Assembly: GCF_000419765.1 (NCBI RefSeq) | Contig: NZ_ATTQ01000012.1 | Coordinates: 62,001-126,000, forward strand | From: Rhizobium mongolense USDA 1844 | GTDB taxonomy: Bacteria; Pseudomonadota; Alphaproteobacteria; Rhizobiales; Rhizobiaceae | Length of the DNA: 64,000 nt | Direction: 5' to 3' | In this document: piece by piece, positions 16,798 to 25,519 of the stretch | Layout: each line of letters begins with the position of its first letter | Position numbering within the stretch: position 1 is the first letter of the stretch | Notes under the pieces: model-generated | Seen by the model: the letters and a program-made list of their open reading frames with translations, nothing else | What the model was told of the DNA's origin: nothing | The model's database searches: none | Position numbers and translations under genes: made by a program

Positions 16798-17772
16798 ATG
16801 AAGATCAGACTGGCTACGATAGTTTGCACCGCAGCCGCCATCATGGCGACGACGGTGGTCGCACATGCACAGACGGTCCTGAAATGGGCCCATGTTTATG
16901 AAACGTCCGAACCCTTCCACACGGATTCGGTCTGGGCATCCGAGGAGATCAACAAGCGCACCGGCGGGCGCTACAAGATCGAGGTCTATCCCGCGTCACA
17001 GCTTGGCAAGGAAGCAGACATCAACCAGGGACTGAAGCTCGGCACCGTCGATATCATCATTTCCGGCTCGAGCTTTGCCGCCCGCGATTACAAGCCGATC
17101 GGCGTCACCTACTATCCCTATATCTTCCGCGGCCCCGAACATCTGATCGCCTACACCAAAAGCGATGTCTTCAAGCGCCTTGCCCAGGGCTACGAAGACA
17201 AGACCGGCAACCATATTGCTGCCGTCAGCTATTACGGCACGCGCCAGACGACCTCGAACAAGCCGATCGCCAAATGCGCCGACATGCAGGGTCTCAAAAT
17301 CCGCGTTCCCGACGTTCCGGCCTATCTCGCCATGCCGCGCGCCTGCGGCGCAAACACGACGCCGATCGCCTTTGCCGAGGTCTATCTTGCGCTTCAGAAC
17401 GGCACGGTCGAGGCACAGGAAAATCCGCTGACGACGATTGAGGCGAAGAAGTTCTACGAAGTTCAGAAGAACATCATCCTGACCGGCCATATCGTCGATC
17501 ATCTGAACACCGTGGTTTCCAAGACCCTGTGGTCGAGCCTTTCTGCCGAGGACAAGACAATCTTCGAGACCGTGATGCGGGAAGCTGCAGAGCGCACCAC
17601 GAAGACAATCGAAGGACGGGAAAAGGGCCTCATCGCCACCTTCAAGGAGAAGGGGCTCAACGTGACGGAAGTCGACAAGGCCGACTTCGAGAAGGCAGTT
17701 GCCGAGAAGGTGGCCTTCGAGGATTTCGGCTACGAAAAGACCGACTGGGAAGCCATCCGCGCTATCCAATAA
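16798..17772 (+). CDS. TRAP transporter substrate-binding protein (DctP family), second system
   Basis: 324 residues with a signal peptide (IVCTAAAIMATTVVAHA, cut near residue 23). The mature protein begins QTVLKWAHVYETSEPFHTDS and contains MQGLKIRVPDVPAY with the ligand-binding Arg and NTTPIAFAEVYLALQNGTVEAQENP, the DctP signature. Strong GGGAGGAAAGAG ribosome site. It lies 23 bases after gntR. By its neighbours (Ldh-type reductase, idonate dehydrogenase-like enzyme) the ligand is probably a hexonate or keto-hexonate, in the manner of YiaO. Confidence 0.93.
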   Translation: MKIRLATIVCTAAAIMATTVVAHAQTVLKWAHVYETSEPFHTDSVWASEEINKRTGGRYKIEVYPASQLGKEADINQGLKLGTVDIIISGSSFAARDYKPIGVTYYPYIFRGPEHLIAYTKSDVFKRLAQGYEDKTGNHIAAVSYYGTRQTTSNKPIAKCADMQGLKIRVPDVPAYLAMPRACGANTTPIAFAEVYLALQNGTVEAQENPLTTIEAKKFYEVQKNIILTGHIVDHLNTVVSKTLWSSLSAEDKTIFETVMREAAERTTKTIEGREKGLIATFKEKGLNVTEVDKADFEKAVAEKVAFEDFGYEKTDWEAIRAIQ

Positions 17773-17781
17773 TCGCAAAGA

Positions 17782-17805
17782 ATGCGGCGCCATTGAGCGC
17801 CGCAT
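17782..17805 (+). other. Intercistronic hairpin between dctP and dctQ (second system)
   Basis: ATGCGGCGC (17782-17790) and GCGCCGCAT (17797-17805) form a perfect 9-bp stem with a 6-base loop, 9 bases after the dctP stop and 30 bases before dctQ. A pyrimidine-rich stretch follows but no clean U-run. As in the first TRAP system, it could stabilise the upstream binding-protein message or attenuate the permease genes. Confidence 0.7.
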
Positions 17806-17835
17806 CCTCCTTTCCGGCGAAAACGGACGTTCCCC

Positions 17836-18408
17836 ATGTCGCAAGAAGTCCACACCCAGATCACCCCAGACGAGATTGCCCATACGTTCGAAGGCGCGGC
17901 TCCGACCGCAAAAGCCTCGGATTATGCCCCGGAGGACTGGATCACGCTGATCGTCTTCTGGCTCATGGCCGGCTGCGTCTTTCTGCAGTTCTTTACGCGC
18001 TATGTATTGAACGACAGCTATGCCTGGACGGAAGAGATCGCCATCAACTGCTTGATCGGCGTCGTCTTCCTCGGTTCGGTCATGTGCGTGCGCACCTCGC
18101 GCCACATCCAGGTGGACGTGTTCTACCACTACATGCCGCAGCGGATGGCGAGGATCCTTGCCAGCTTCGTCGATGTCGTCCGTATCGGCTTCTTTGCCTA
18201 CGCCTGCCATCTGATGTGGCGTTATGTGCAGATTGTCGCCGGGGAGGAGATGGTAACCATCGCGCTGCCGCGCAACATCGTTTTTTACAGCGTCTTTGCC
18301 GCATTCGTCCTGATGCTGCTGCGCGCCATCCTGGTCTTCGTTGCCAATATGCGCCGCGGCTACTCCGTTCTGGAGCGGCCCGAGGAATTCCAGAAAATCG
18401 AGGATTGA
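17836..18408 (+). CDS. TRAP transporter small permease (DctQ family), second system
   Basis: 190 residues with a hydrophilic N-terminal extension of about 35 residues, then four predicted helices starting at WITLIVFWLMAGCVFLQFF. The conserved YAWTEEIAINCLIGVVFLG and CVRTSRHIQVDVF segments identify DctQ. It would form the membrane complex with the DctM encoded five bases further on. The 63-base gap to dctP holds a hairpin. Confidence 0.92.
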   Translation: MSQEVHTQITPDEIAHTFEGAAPTAKASDYAPEDWITLIVFWLMAGCVFLQFFTRYVLNDSYAWTEEIAINCLIGVVFLGSVMCVRTSRHIQVDVFYHYMPQRMARILASFVDVVRIGFFAYACHLMWRYVQIVAGEEMVTIALPRNIVFYSVFAAFVLMLLRAILVFVANMRRGYSVLERPEEFQKIED

Positions 18409-18412
18409 TCAC

Positions 18413-19819
18413 ATGCTCCTGCTTGTCGGCTCGTTTCTCCTGCTGATGGTCATCGGCGTGCCCGTCGCGATCTCGATGGCGACCGCCTCGGTGCTCTATA
18501 TCGTTCTTTACGGCGTCGCGCCCGACATCATCGTCGCCCAGCGAATGATCGCCGGCGTCGAGAGCTTTCCGCTGCTTGCCGTTCCCTTCTTCATTCTCGC
18601 CGGCAACCTAATGAATTCGGCAGGGGTGACCGGACGTATCTACTCGTTTGCGGTCGCCCTCGTCGGCTGGATGAAGGGTGGCCTCGCGCAGGTCAACATC
18701 ATCGGCTCTGTCATCTTCTCCGGCATGTCCGGAACCGCGCTTGCGGATGCCGCCGGGATCGGCACCATCGAGATCAAGGCAATGAAGGACCACGGCTACC
18801 CGGTTGAAGCAGCCGTCGGTGTCACCGCGGCTTCGGCAACGCTCGGCCCGATCTTCCCGCCGTCTCTGCCCTTTGTCATCTACGGCATGATGGCGAACGT
18901 CTCGATCGGCGCCCTGTTCATGGCCGGCATTCTGCCCGGCATCGTCATGACTGTTCTGATGATGGTGACCGTTGCCGCATTCGCCTATGCGCGGAGCTGG
19001 GGTTCGGACGCACCCTTCGATGTCAGGCAGCTTCTATCGGCGTCGCTGGAAATCGTCGTGGTGCTGCTCGTTCCCGTCGCGATCTACCTCATGATGCTTG
19101 CCGGCTTGTCGATGAACGTGTCGGCCGGCATCGCGCTTGCCGCGCTTCTGGCACTGGACTGGTATTTCTCCTTTTCTGCCGTCATGGCCCTGATGACGCC
19201 GGTCATTCTCATCGGCGGCATGACAATGGGCTGGTTTACGCCGACGGAAGCGGCAGTCGCGGCTGTGCTCTGGTCGCTTTTTCTGGGGCTGGTGCGCTAC
19301 CGCACCATGACGCTCTCGACGCTCGCCAAGGCGAGCTTCGATACGATCGAGACCACAGCCTCGGTTCTCTTCATCGTCACTGCGGCCTCGGTCTTTGCCT
19401 GGCTGCTGACGGTCAGCCAGGCCGCACAGCTATTGTCGACGGCGATCCTTTCGATCACCGACAACAAGTGGGTTTTCCTGATCCTCGTCAATTTGCTGAT
19501 GCTTTTCGTCGGCTGCTTCCTGGATACAATCGCGGCGATCACCATCCTTGTTCCGATCCTGCTGCCGATCGTGACGCAGTTCCAGATCGATCCCGTGCAG
19601 TTCGGCCTGATCATGACGCTCAATTTGATGATCGGGCTGCTGCATCCGCCACTCGGAATGGTATTGTTCGTCCTTTCGCGGGTGGCAAAGCTCTCCGTCG
19701 AGCGCACGACCATGGCGATCCTGCCCTGGCTCGTTCCGCTGTTCGTCGCACTGATCCTGATCACCTTTATCCCATCGGTCTCGCTTTGGCTGCCGCAGCA
19801 ACTCGGGTTGCTGAAGTAA
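18413..19819 (+). CDS. TRAP transporter large permease (DctM family), second system
   Basis: 468 residues from the ATG at 18413, preceded by a GAGG that lies in the end of dctQ; an earlier start inside dctQ is not needed. About 12-13 hydrophobic helices, with the family segments VIFSGMSGTALADAAGIG and PTEAAVAAVLWSLFL. At 468 residues it is longer than the 426-residue paralogue in this window, with the extra length in an additional hydrophobic stretch around residues 200-260. Ion-coupled translocation subunit of the second TRAP system. Confidence 0.92.
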   Translation: MLLLVGSFLLLMVIGVPVAISMATASVLYIVLYGVAPDIIVAQRMIAGVESFPLLAVPFFILAGNLMNSAGVTGRIYSFAVALVGWMKGGLAQVNIIGSVIFSGMSGTALADAAGIGTIEIKAMKDHGYPVEAAVGVTAASATLGPIFPPSLPFVIYGMMANVSIGALFMAGILPGIVMTVLMMVTVAAFAYARSWGSDAPFDVRQLLSASLEIVVVLLVPVAIYLMMLAGLSMNVSAGIALAALLALDWYFSFSAVMALMTPVILIGGMTMGWFTPTEAAVAAVLWSLFLGLVRYRTMTLSTLAKASFDTIETTASVLFIVTAASVFAWLLTVSQAAQLLSTAILSITDNKWVFLILVNLLMLFVGCFLDTIAAITILVPILLPIVTQFQIDPVQFGLIMTLNLMIGLLHPPLGMVLFVLSRVAKLSVERTTMAILPWLVPLFVALILITFIPSVSLWLPQQLGLLK

Positions 19820-19833
19820 TGGGGAGAAAGCTT

Positions 19834-20865
19834 ATGCAGACGCGATTTGCCCGGCTTTACGGAGCGCGGGACCTGAGGGTCGAGGCAGGCTCCGTGCGGG
19901 AACCGGGCGAAGGCGAAGTGCTCTTGCGTGTGGCGGCTGCAGGAATCTGCGGCTCAGACCTGCATTACTACCAGGACGGCGGCTTTGGGCCGGTGCGCGT
20001 GCGCGAGCCGATCATTCCCGGACACGAGGCGTCGGGATTCCTCGAGACGGCGGGCGCCGGAGTGGCCCTGCCTGAGGGCACCCTGGTCGCCGTCAATCCG
20101 AGCCAGCCGTGCGGATCGTGCGAATATTGCAAGCGCGGGCAGCCGATCCACTGCCTCGACATGCGCTTTATGGGAAGCGCCATGCGGCTTCCCCATGAGC
20201 AAGGCATGTTTCGCCAGTGGCTGGTCGTGCCGGCGGTGCAATGCGTTGCTGTTTCCGGACATGTCAGTGCGGCCGAAGCGGCATGCGCCGAACCGCTCGC
20301 CGTCTGCCTGCATGCGGCGTCACGCGCGGGCGATATCGCGGGAAAAAAGGTGCTGATCACCGGCGCCGGCCCGATAGGATGCCTTGCCGTTGCCGCGGCT
20401 CGTTATCATCAGGCTGCGGAAATCGTCGTCACCGACCTCGCTGACGCAGCACTCAAGCGCGCAAGCGCAATGGGAGCGGACAAAACGATCAATGCAAAAG
20501 ATCAGGGTGCGCTCGCAGCCTACGAAGCCGGCAAAGGCTATTTCGACCTTGCATTCGAATGCTCAGCCGCAGCACCGGCAATCCGCTTTGCGATCGCGTC
20601 GGTCAAGCCGCGCGGCACGATCGTGCAGGTGGGCGTGACCGGTGACATCGCCATTCCGCTCAACGCCCTGGTCGGCAAGGAACTGCATATCCACGGTTCG
20701 CAACGCTTTCACGGCGAATTTAAAGATGCGGTGGCATTGATCGCCAGCCGGCAGATCGACATCCGTCCGATCATCAGCCACAGCTTTCCGCTCGAACGCG
20801 CTTTGGAGGCTTTCGAACAGGCCGGCGACCGCTCGGCTGCGTGCAAGGTGCAGCTGGTGTTCTAG
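19834..20865 (+). CDS. Zinc-dependent medium-chain dehydrogenase, L-idonate 5-dehydrogenase-like
   Basis: 343 residues from the ATG at 19834, which follows GGGGAGA; an ATG at 19819 overlapping the dctM stop is less likely. Zinc ligands are visible: Cys in AAGICGSDLHYY, the GHE motif in IIPGHEASGFL, and the structural four-Cys lobe CGSCEYCKRGQPIHC. The Rossmann fold carries VLITGAGPIGCLAV. The CGSDLHYYQDGG start is characteristic of L-idonate 5-dehydrogenases, which interconvert L-idonate and 5-keto-D-gluconate. Last gene of the gntR-dctPQM unit. Sorbitol/threonine-type dehydrogenases are alternatives. Confidence 0.85.
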   Translation: MQTRFARLYGARDLRVEAGSVREPGEGEVLLRVAAAGICGSDLHYYQDGGFGPVRVREPIIPGHEASGFLETAGAGVALPEGTLVAVNPSQPCGSCEYCKRGQPIHCLDMRFMGSAMRLPHEQGMFRQWLVVPAVQCVAVSGHVSAAEAACAEPLAVCLHAASRAGDIAGKKVLITGAGPIGCLAVAAARYHQAAEIVVTDLADAALKRASAMGADKTINAKDQGALAAYEAGKGYFDLAFECSAAAPAIRFAIASVKPRGTIVQVGVTGDIAIPLNALVGKELHIHGSQRFHGEFKDAVALIASRQIDIRPIISHSFPLERALEAFEQAGDRSAACKVQLVF

Positions 20866-20975
20866 TGGCAGAAGCCTGACGGATGGTTCCAAACGCCAGA
20901 GGACCGATCCGGTGGCCGACATCTCCCATGCGACGTGACTGTTCCTCTGGAGAAGAGTAAAATCCAGCCCGACCG

Positions 20976-21005
20976 CAGCGCCCTTGGGCAGGGCATCGGG
21001 CGCTG
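20976..21005 (+). terminator. Hairpin after the idonate dehydrogenase-like gene
   Basis: CAGCGCCC (20976-20983) and GGGCGCTG (20998-21005) form a perfect 8-bp stem, with further pairing GCCC/GGGC possible inside. It lies between the end of the sugar-acid operon and the GNAT gene, 28 bases before the GNAT start. No U-run; either a terminator or a leader structure of the GNAT gene. Confidence 0.4.
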
Positions 21006-21033
21006 CATACCTTAGCGAACCAGGGAGGGCGAT

Positions 21034-21999
21034 ATGGGAACGGCTGCACCGAGCGTAGCCATCCGGGCGCTGGCCGAGACCGATCTGCCGGAAGCCGAAA
21101 GAATTTTCCGGCTGGCCTTTGGCACCTTCTTGGGAGCACCCGAACCAGAGACGTTCTGGTCCGACCGCGACTACGTACGCGGCCGCTGGCAGGCGCCCTA
21201 CGTCGCCGCCTTCGCCGCGGAGGTGGGCGGTGAACTGGTGGGCTCCAACTTCGCAACCCGCTGGGGCAGCGTCGGCTTCTTCGGACCGTTGACGATCCGC
21301 CCCGACCTTTGGGACCGGGGCATCGGCGCGCGGCTCGTCGAGGCCGTCACGGCGAGCTTCGATGAATGGGGCACGCGGCATGCAGGCCTGTTCACCTTCG
21401 CCCAGAGCGCCAAGCACGTGGGCCTGTACCAGAAGTACGGCTACTGGGCTCGTTTCCTCACGGCCATCATGTCGGCGCCGGTCCGTCACAACCAGACCGA
21501 GCCGGTGCGCTGGTCGCGGTATTCCGATCTGACAGAGGAGCAGAGAGTGGAATGCCTGAAGTCCTGCCGTGACCTGACCGGCGCCCTTTACGACGGGCTC
21601 GACCTGGGGGCGGAAATCCAGGCCGTGGAGGCGCAGGAGCTTGGGGAGACGGTCCTGCTCGGCGATATGGCGGGTGCGGGCTTGGACGGTTTTGCCGTGT
21701 GCCACCATGGGCCGCGCAGCGAAGCAGGCGACGGTGCTTGCTTCATCAAGTTCGGGACCGTGCGTCCAGGATCGGCGGCTGGGGAGACCTTCGACAGCTT
21801 GTTGCATGCCTGCGAGGCGCTTGCCGTAGCGGAGGGGATGCCCAAGCTGCTGGCCGGGGTGAACATGGCCCGCCACGAGGCGTACCGGCACTTGGTCGGG
21901 CGTGGCTTTCGAACCGAAATCCAAGGGGTGACGATGCACAGGCCCAATGAGCCGGGTTACAGTCGCGCTGGCGTCTTCGTGCTCGACGACTGGCGCTAG
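21034..21999 (+). CDS. GNAT family N-acetyltransferase
   Basis: 321 residues. The N-terminal half (about 8-150) is a GNAT fold: IRALAETDLPEAERIFRLAF at the start, GELVGSNFATRWGSVGFFGPL in the strands, and the acetyl-CoA loop RPDLWDRGIGARLVEA (an R/QxxGxG/A version). Around residues 125-140 is the typical SAKHVGLYQKYGYW. The C-terminal half (150-321) ends with HEAYRHLVGRGFRTEIQG and may be a second, degenerate GNAT unit. GGGAGG precedes the ATG. It is flanked on its 3' side by a decayed IS630 transposase. Substrate unknown. Confidence 0.82.
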   Translation: MGTAAPSVAIRALAETDLPEAERIFRLAFGTFLGAPEPETFWSDRDYVRGRWQAPYVAAFAAEVGGELVGSNFATRWGSVGFFGPLTIRPDLWDRGIGARLVEAVTASFDEWGTRHAGLFTFAQSAKHVGLYQKYGYWARFLTAIMSAPVRHNQTEPVRWSRYSDLTEEQRVECLKSCRDLTGALYDGLDLGAEIQAVEAQELGETVLLGDMAGAGLDGFAVCHHGPRSEAGDGACFIKFGTVRPGSAAGETFDSLLHACEALAVAEGMPKLLAGVNMARHEAYRHLVGRGFRTEIQGVTMHRPNEPGYSRAGVFVLDDWR

Positions 22000-22011
22000 G
22001 GTGGAATCTAA

Positions 22012-22515
22012 CGCTTGGTGCCCACGCCTTACGGCAGCGATGATTTCATCCGGATCAGCCGTCCAGGTGAAAGGCTTGGGACGCGCATTGGTTTCAGTGA
22101 CGTACCGGTTGATGGCCCCCTGAGATCGACCACCGAACGGAAGACGCCGCGCTTGAGCCGCTGGCAGGTCAGCTTGGCGAAGAAGCCTTCAGTGGTTGCC
22201 TCGACCGGTGGGTCAGAAAGCGTCAGGTTGACTACCCGCTCGGCCATATCAGGGCCAAGCGGCTTGATCCGGGAGGGCGAGTCTTGTCGCGCAGCAGGCC
22301 GTCGACACCTTCCTGCATGAGCGCTTCTGCCAGCGCCGGACGCAGGTCTTAGAGGTGCCGGTCCGGCGCACGACCTCGGTGGTGCAGACGCCATCGGCGC
22401 TCAGCAGCACGACAACTGCCCGCCAGACGTGTTGAGCCGTGTTCCGGTTGCTGGCGACAGCCTCAAGGCGCTGCCGGTCGGAGGGGGTAAGAGTGATGGA
22501 AATGCCAGTGCGCAT
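22012..22515 (-). pseudogene. IS630-family transposase remnant, frameshifted and internally deleted
   Basis: Read leftwards from an ATG at 22515 (MRTGISITLTPSDRQRLEAV), the frame matches the IS630 N-terminal helix-turn-helix (VVVLLSADGVCTTEVVRRTG, then TSKTCVRRWQKR). One-base losses then shift the frame near 22345 and again near 22280, after which SRIKPLGPDMAERVVNLTLS and SDPPVEAT continue. Near 22198 the text jumps straight to TEGFFAKLTCQRLKRGVFRS, so the catalytic DDE core of roughly 200 residues is gone. A third one-base loss near 22130 precedes the normal C-terminus (KPFTWTADPDEIIAAVRRGH). It cannot be active. I could not define the terminal inverted repeats. Confidence 0.85.
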
Positions 22516-22581
22516 GCCACAGCCTCGCATGCACGCTGGCCAAAAGGAATCCCAGATCGGACTCTTCCGTCAGGCGCAGCA

Positions 22582-23520
22582 CTAGGGAGCAAAAAAGAGC
22601 TCGCCCAGCTGCTTGCGCGCGATCTTGCTGAGCCGCGCCGCCTCCGTCTCGTCGATGGCGCGGTAGGGCCACCGCAGCCGAGTTCCGACAGGTCCCCAAT
22701 TGCCGATTGCGCTCAGCAGTTTATCGAGCGCGGCATTCGAATAACCGGCCTTCTGGCGGAAGGGGACGATATGTTCGTCCATGAATCGGCAGATCCGGCG
22801 TTCCGTGTCCAATGCCGCCTCGAGGTCGGTCTCAATCAGATCGGTCCATCGCTGCGCGCCGCGCGGGCTGAGGCAGGCGACGTTGGAAAAAGCGCCTGCA
22901 GCCACGCCTTTACTCATGCCGGTCGCCAGATGATGGCCGGGTACGAAGAGCGAGAATTCCTGGAGGTATGTCCGCGCTTCGCCATACCAGTCCGCGCCGC
23001 CATCGGAAAGCTTGATGCCGACGATATGAGGGCAGGGGATGCAGATATTTGCAAGCTCCCCGGGCGTCAGAACGCGTTTGGCATGCGGCGGATTGTAGAG
23101 GATCAGCGCAATCCCGGCGGCGACCTTGGATGCCCTCGCCAGGAAATCGGCAGCTTCGAGATCATTGACCGGCCACCAGTCCGGCAGGATCACCTGTATG
23201 GCAAGCGGCCTGAAGGAGGCTGCACGCCGGACGCGGTCCAGCTGGATCATCGCATCCGGTTGGCATGCGCCGATGACGAAGGGCATTCCGGCTTTCGTGC
23301 AACGCTCGGCCAGCATGGACTGGATGCGGTCGAATTCCGCTTCGGTCTGGTTGTGGAATTCGCCCGCCGTGCCGTTCGAATAAATGCCGTCGACGCCGGC
23401 TGCGATCAGAATATCGATTTCCTCGCCGAGCTTATCGAAATTAATGCTGTCGTCTGTCTCGATCGGCAAAAGTAGGCTTGCCCAGTTCCCGCCGATCGGA
23501 TGCCGCCTTTTCGCTGTCAC
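22582..23520 (-). CDS. Dihydrodipicolinate synthase/N-acetylneuraminate lyase family protein (copy 2 of the operon)
   Basis: 312 residues from a GTG at 23520, preceded by AGAAGGAG; the longer frame to 23622 runs into the ATPase gene and lacks family similarity. TIM-barrel class I aldolase of the DapA/NanA family: YSNGTAGEFHNQTEAEF, then LYNPP with the catalytic Tyr, and HIVGIKLSDGG with the Schiff-base Lys. Substrates are 2-oxo acids and aldehydes. It is the last gene of the ABC uptake operon, 19 bases after the second ATPase. It is distinct from the other family member at 25519-26436. Exact reaction unknown. Confidence 0.85.
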   Translation of the reverse strand: MTAKRRHPIGGNWASLLLPIETDDSINFDKLGEEIDILIAAGVDGIYSNGTAGEFHNQTEAEFDRIQSMLAERCTKAGMPFVIGACQPDAMIQLDRVRRAASFRPLAIQVILPDWWPVNDLEAADFLARASKVAAGIALILYNPPHAKRVLTPGELANICIPCPHIVGIKLSDGGADWYGEARTYLQEFSLFVPGHHLATGMSKGVAAGAFSNVACLSPRGAQRWTDLIETDLEAALDTERRICRFMDEHIVPFRQKAGYSNAALDKLLSAIGNWGPVGTRLRWPYRAIDETEAARLSKIARKQLGELFFAP

Positions 23521-23539
23521 CGAATGCTCCTTCTGCCGA

Positions 23540-24493
23540 TCAATCCAGGTCGTCTCGAATGCAGGCCTTGAAATGCCCAGGGGCCACTTCGCGCAGTTCC
23601 GGCACGGTCCGGGCGCAGGCATCCAGCGCCTTTGGACAGCGCGTCCGGAAGACGCAGCCGCTTGGCGGATTGGCGGGGCTTGGAATGTCGCCCTTCAATA
23701 TCTGCCGGTTACGCCGGGCATCCGGGTCAGGCGAGGGGATCGCCGAGAGAAGGGCGCGGGTATAAGGATGCTGCGGCCTGGCATAGAGATCGGCGCTCGT
23801 TGCGATCTCCATGATCCGCCCGAGATAAAGCACGATCACGCGGTCGCAGATATATTCGACCACCGCCAGGTCATGCGAAATGAACAGCATCGTGAGGCCA
23901 AGGCGCTGCTGCAGATCGCGCAGCAGGTTGATGACCTGCGCCTGGATGGAGACGTCGAGCGCCGAAACGGGCTCGTCGGCAACGATGAATTCCGGCGACA
24001 GCGTCAAGGCGCGGGCAATACCGATGCGTTGGCGCTGCCCGCCGGAAAATTCATGCGCATAGCGATTGAGCGCGTCGGCCGGAAGATCGACCTGTTCGAG
24101 GGCGGACCGGGCCCGGTCGAGCCTTTCCTCGCGCTTTCCGATGCCCTGGATCTTCAGCCCCTCCGTCAGGATTTCGCCGATCGTCATGCGCGGCGAGAGG
24201 CTGGCATAGGGGTCCTGGAAAATATACTGCATGCGCGGCCGCGTGCGCCGCATGGCGGAGGCGGACAGCTCGGTGAGTTCGGTTCCGTCAAAACGCACGC
24301 TTCCGGAGGAGGGCTCGACCAGCCGCAGCACCGAGCGACCGATCGTCGTCTTGCCGCTGCCGGACTCGCCGACGAGGCCGACGACCTCGCCCTTGCCGAT
24401 ATCGAAGGAGATATCCTGCAGGATCGTAAGTTCCGTGCCGCGCGACGTATAATGTTTCGCGAGACCGCGAACGGAAAGCAAAGGCTCGTTCAT
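23540..24493 (-). CDS. Dipeptide/oligopeptide-type ABC transporter ATPase (DppF/OppF family)
   Basis: 317 residues. Walker A GESGSGKTTIGRS (about 42-54), Q-loop in MQYIFQDPYASL, signature SGGQRQRIGIARAL, Walker B FIVADEPVSALD and the switch His in LFISHDLAV. The C-terminus has the OppF/DppF extension with four cysteines (SGCVFRTRCPKALDACARTVP), which in related ATPases can bind an Fe-S cluster. It pairs with the DppD-like ATPase encoded immediately upstream with no gap. Powers the peptide-type importer of this operon. Confidence 0.94.
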   Translation of the reverse strand: MNEPLLSVRGLAKHYTSRGTELTILQDISFDIGKGEVVGLVGESGSGKTTIGRSVLRLVEPSSGSVRFDGTELTELSASAMRRTRPRMQYIFQDPYASLSPRMTIGEILTEGLKIQGIGKREERLDRARSALEQVDLPADALNRYAHEFSGGQRQRIGIARALTLSPEFIVADEPVSALDVSIQAQVINLLRDLQQRLGLTMLFISHDLAVVEYICDRVIVLYLGRIMEIATSADLYARPQHPYTRALLSAIPSPDPDARRNRQILKGDIPSPANPPSGCVFRTRCPKALDACARTVPELREVAPGHFKACIRDDLD

Positions 24494-25519
24494 CTAAATC
24501 TCCCGCCAGCGGATGCAGCGGCTTCGATGCTGCGGATTGACGTCTTCGAGCGGCGGGACAGCCGCGCGGCACGCGTCTATGGCGAACTTGCATCGAGGCG
24601 AGAAGGCGCAGCCGTGCGGCATTTTCATCAGGCTCGGCACCATGCCGGGAATGGCGGCGAGCTTTTCGCCGGCGAGCTTCATGCGGGTTGCGTCGCCGAG
24701 CCGCGGCATCGAGGCGAGAAGGCCGATCGTATAGGGATGCCTCGGATGGCGGAAAACCTCGCCGACCGGCCCCTGCTCGACGATCCGTCCGGCATACATG
24801 ACCGCGACGCGGTGGGCGATTTCCGCGACGACGCCGAGATTATGGGTGACGAAGAGCATCGCCATGCCGCGCTCGCGCTGCAGCTTCAAGAGCAGGTCGA
24901 GGATCTGCGCCTGGATCGTCACGTCGAGCGCCGTCGTCGGCTCGTCGGCAATCAGCAGCGCCGGATCGCAAGCGAGCGCCATGGCGATCGTCGCGCGCTG
25001 GCGCATGCCGCCGGAAAGTTCATGCGGATATTGGCCAGCACGGCGCTTCGCATCGGGAATGCCAACGCTTTCGAGCAGGGCAATGGCCGCATTCATCGCG
25101 GCCTTCCGGTCCGCCCCGCGATGAATGCGGATCGGCTCCGATATCTGGTCGCCGATGGTGAAGACGGGATTGAGGCTCGACATCGGCTCCTGAAACACCA
25201 TGCCGATATCGTCGCCGCGGACCTTTCGCATGTCCTTCTCGTCAAGCAGCACGAGGTCTTCGACGGTACCGCTCTTCCGCTTCAGGCGAATGCTGCCGGC
25301 GGCGATCGCGCCGATATTGCGCGTCAGCAGCCGCATGACCGAAAGGCTCGTTACCGACTTGCCCGAGCCGGATTCGCCGACGAGTGCCAGCGTCTCGCCG
25401 GCGGCGACGGTCAGGTCGATGCCGTTGACCGCCGTCACCTCGCCGCCGCGGATGCGAAAGATCGTCCGCAGTCCGCGAATGTCGAGAATGGGATCGGCGG
25501 TCTGTTGCATGGCGATCAT
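24494..25519 (-). CDS. Dipeptide/oligopeptide-type ABC transporter ATPase (DppD/OppD family)
   Basis: 341 residues. Walker A GESGSGKSVTSLS (about 41-53), Q-loop MVFQEPMSSLNP, signature SGGMRQRATIAMAL, Walker B LLIADEPTTALD, switch VTHNLGVV. The C-terminal extension includes HGCAFSPRCKFAIDACRAAVP with the four-Cys pattern. Its ATG overlaps the TGA of the preceding lyase gene (TGATG), so translation is probably coupled. The ATG at residue 4 is an alternative start. Forms the ATPase heterodimer with the DppF-like protein. Confidence 0.94.
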   Translation of the reverse strand: MIAMQQTADPILDIRGLRTIFRIRGGEVTAVNGIDLTVAAGETLALVGESGSGKSVTSLSVMRLLTRNIGAIAAGSIRLKRKSGTVEDLVLLDEKDMRKVRGDDIGMVFQEPMSSLNPVFTIGDQISEPIRIHRGADRKAAMNAAIALLESVGIPDAKRRAGQYPHELSGGMRQRATIAMALACDPALLIADEPTTALDVTIQAQILDLLLKLQRERGMAMLFVTHNLGVVAEIAHRVAVMYAGRIVEQGPVGEVFRHPRHPYTIGLLASMPRLGDATRMKLAGEKLAAIPGMVPSLMKMPHGCAFSPRCKFAIDACRAAVPPLEDVNPQHRSRCIRWREI

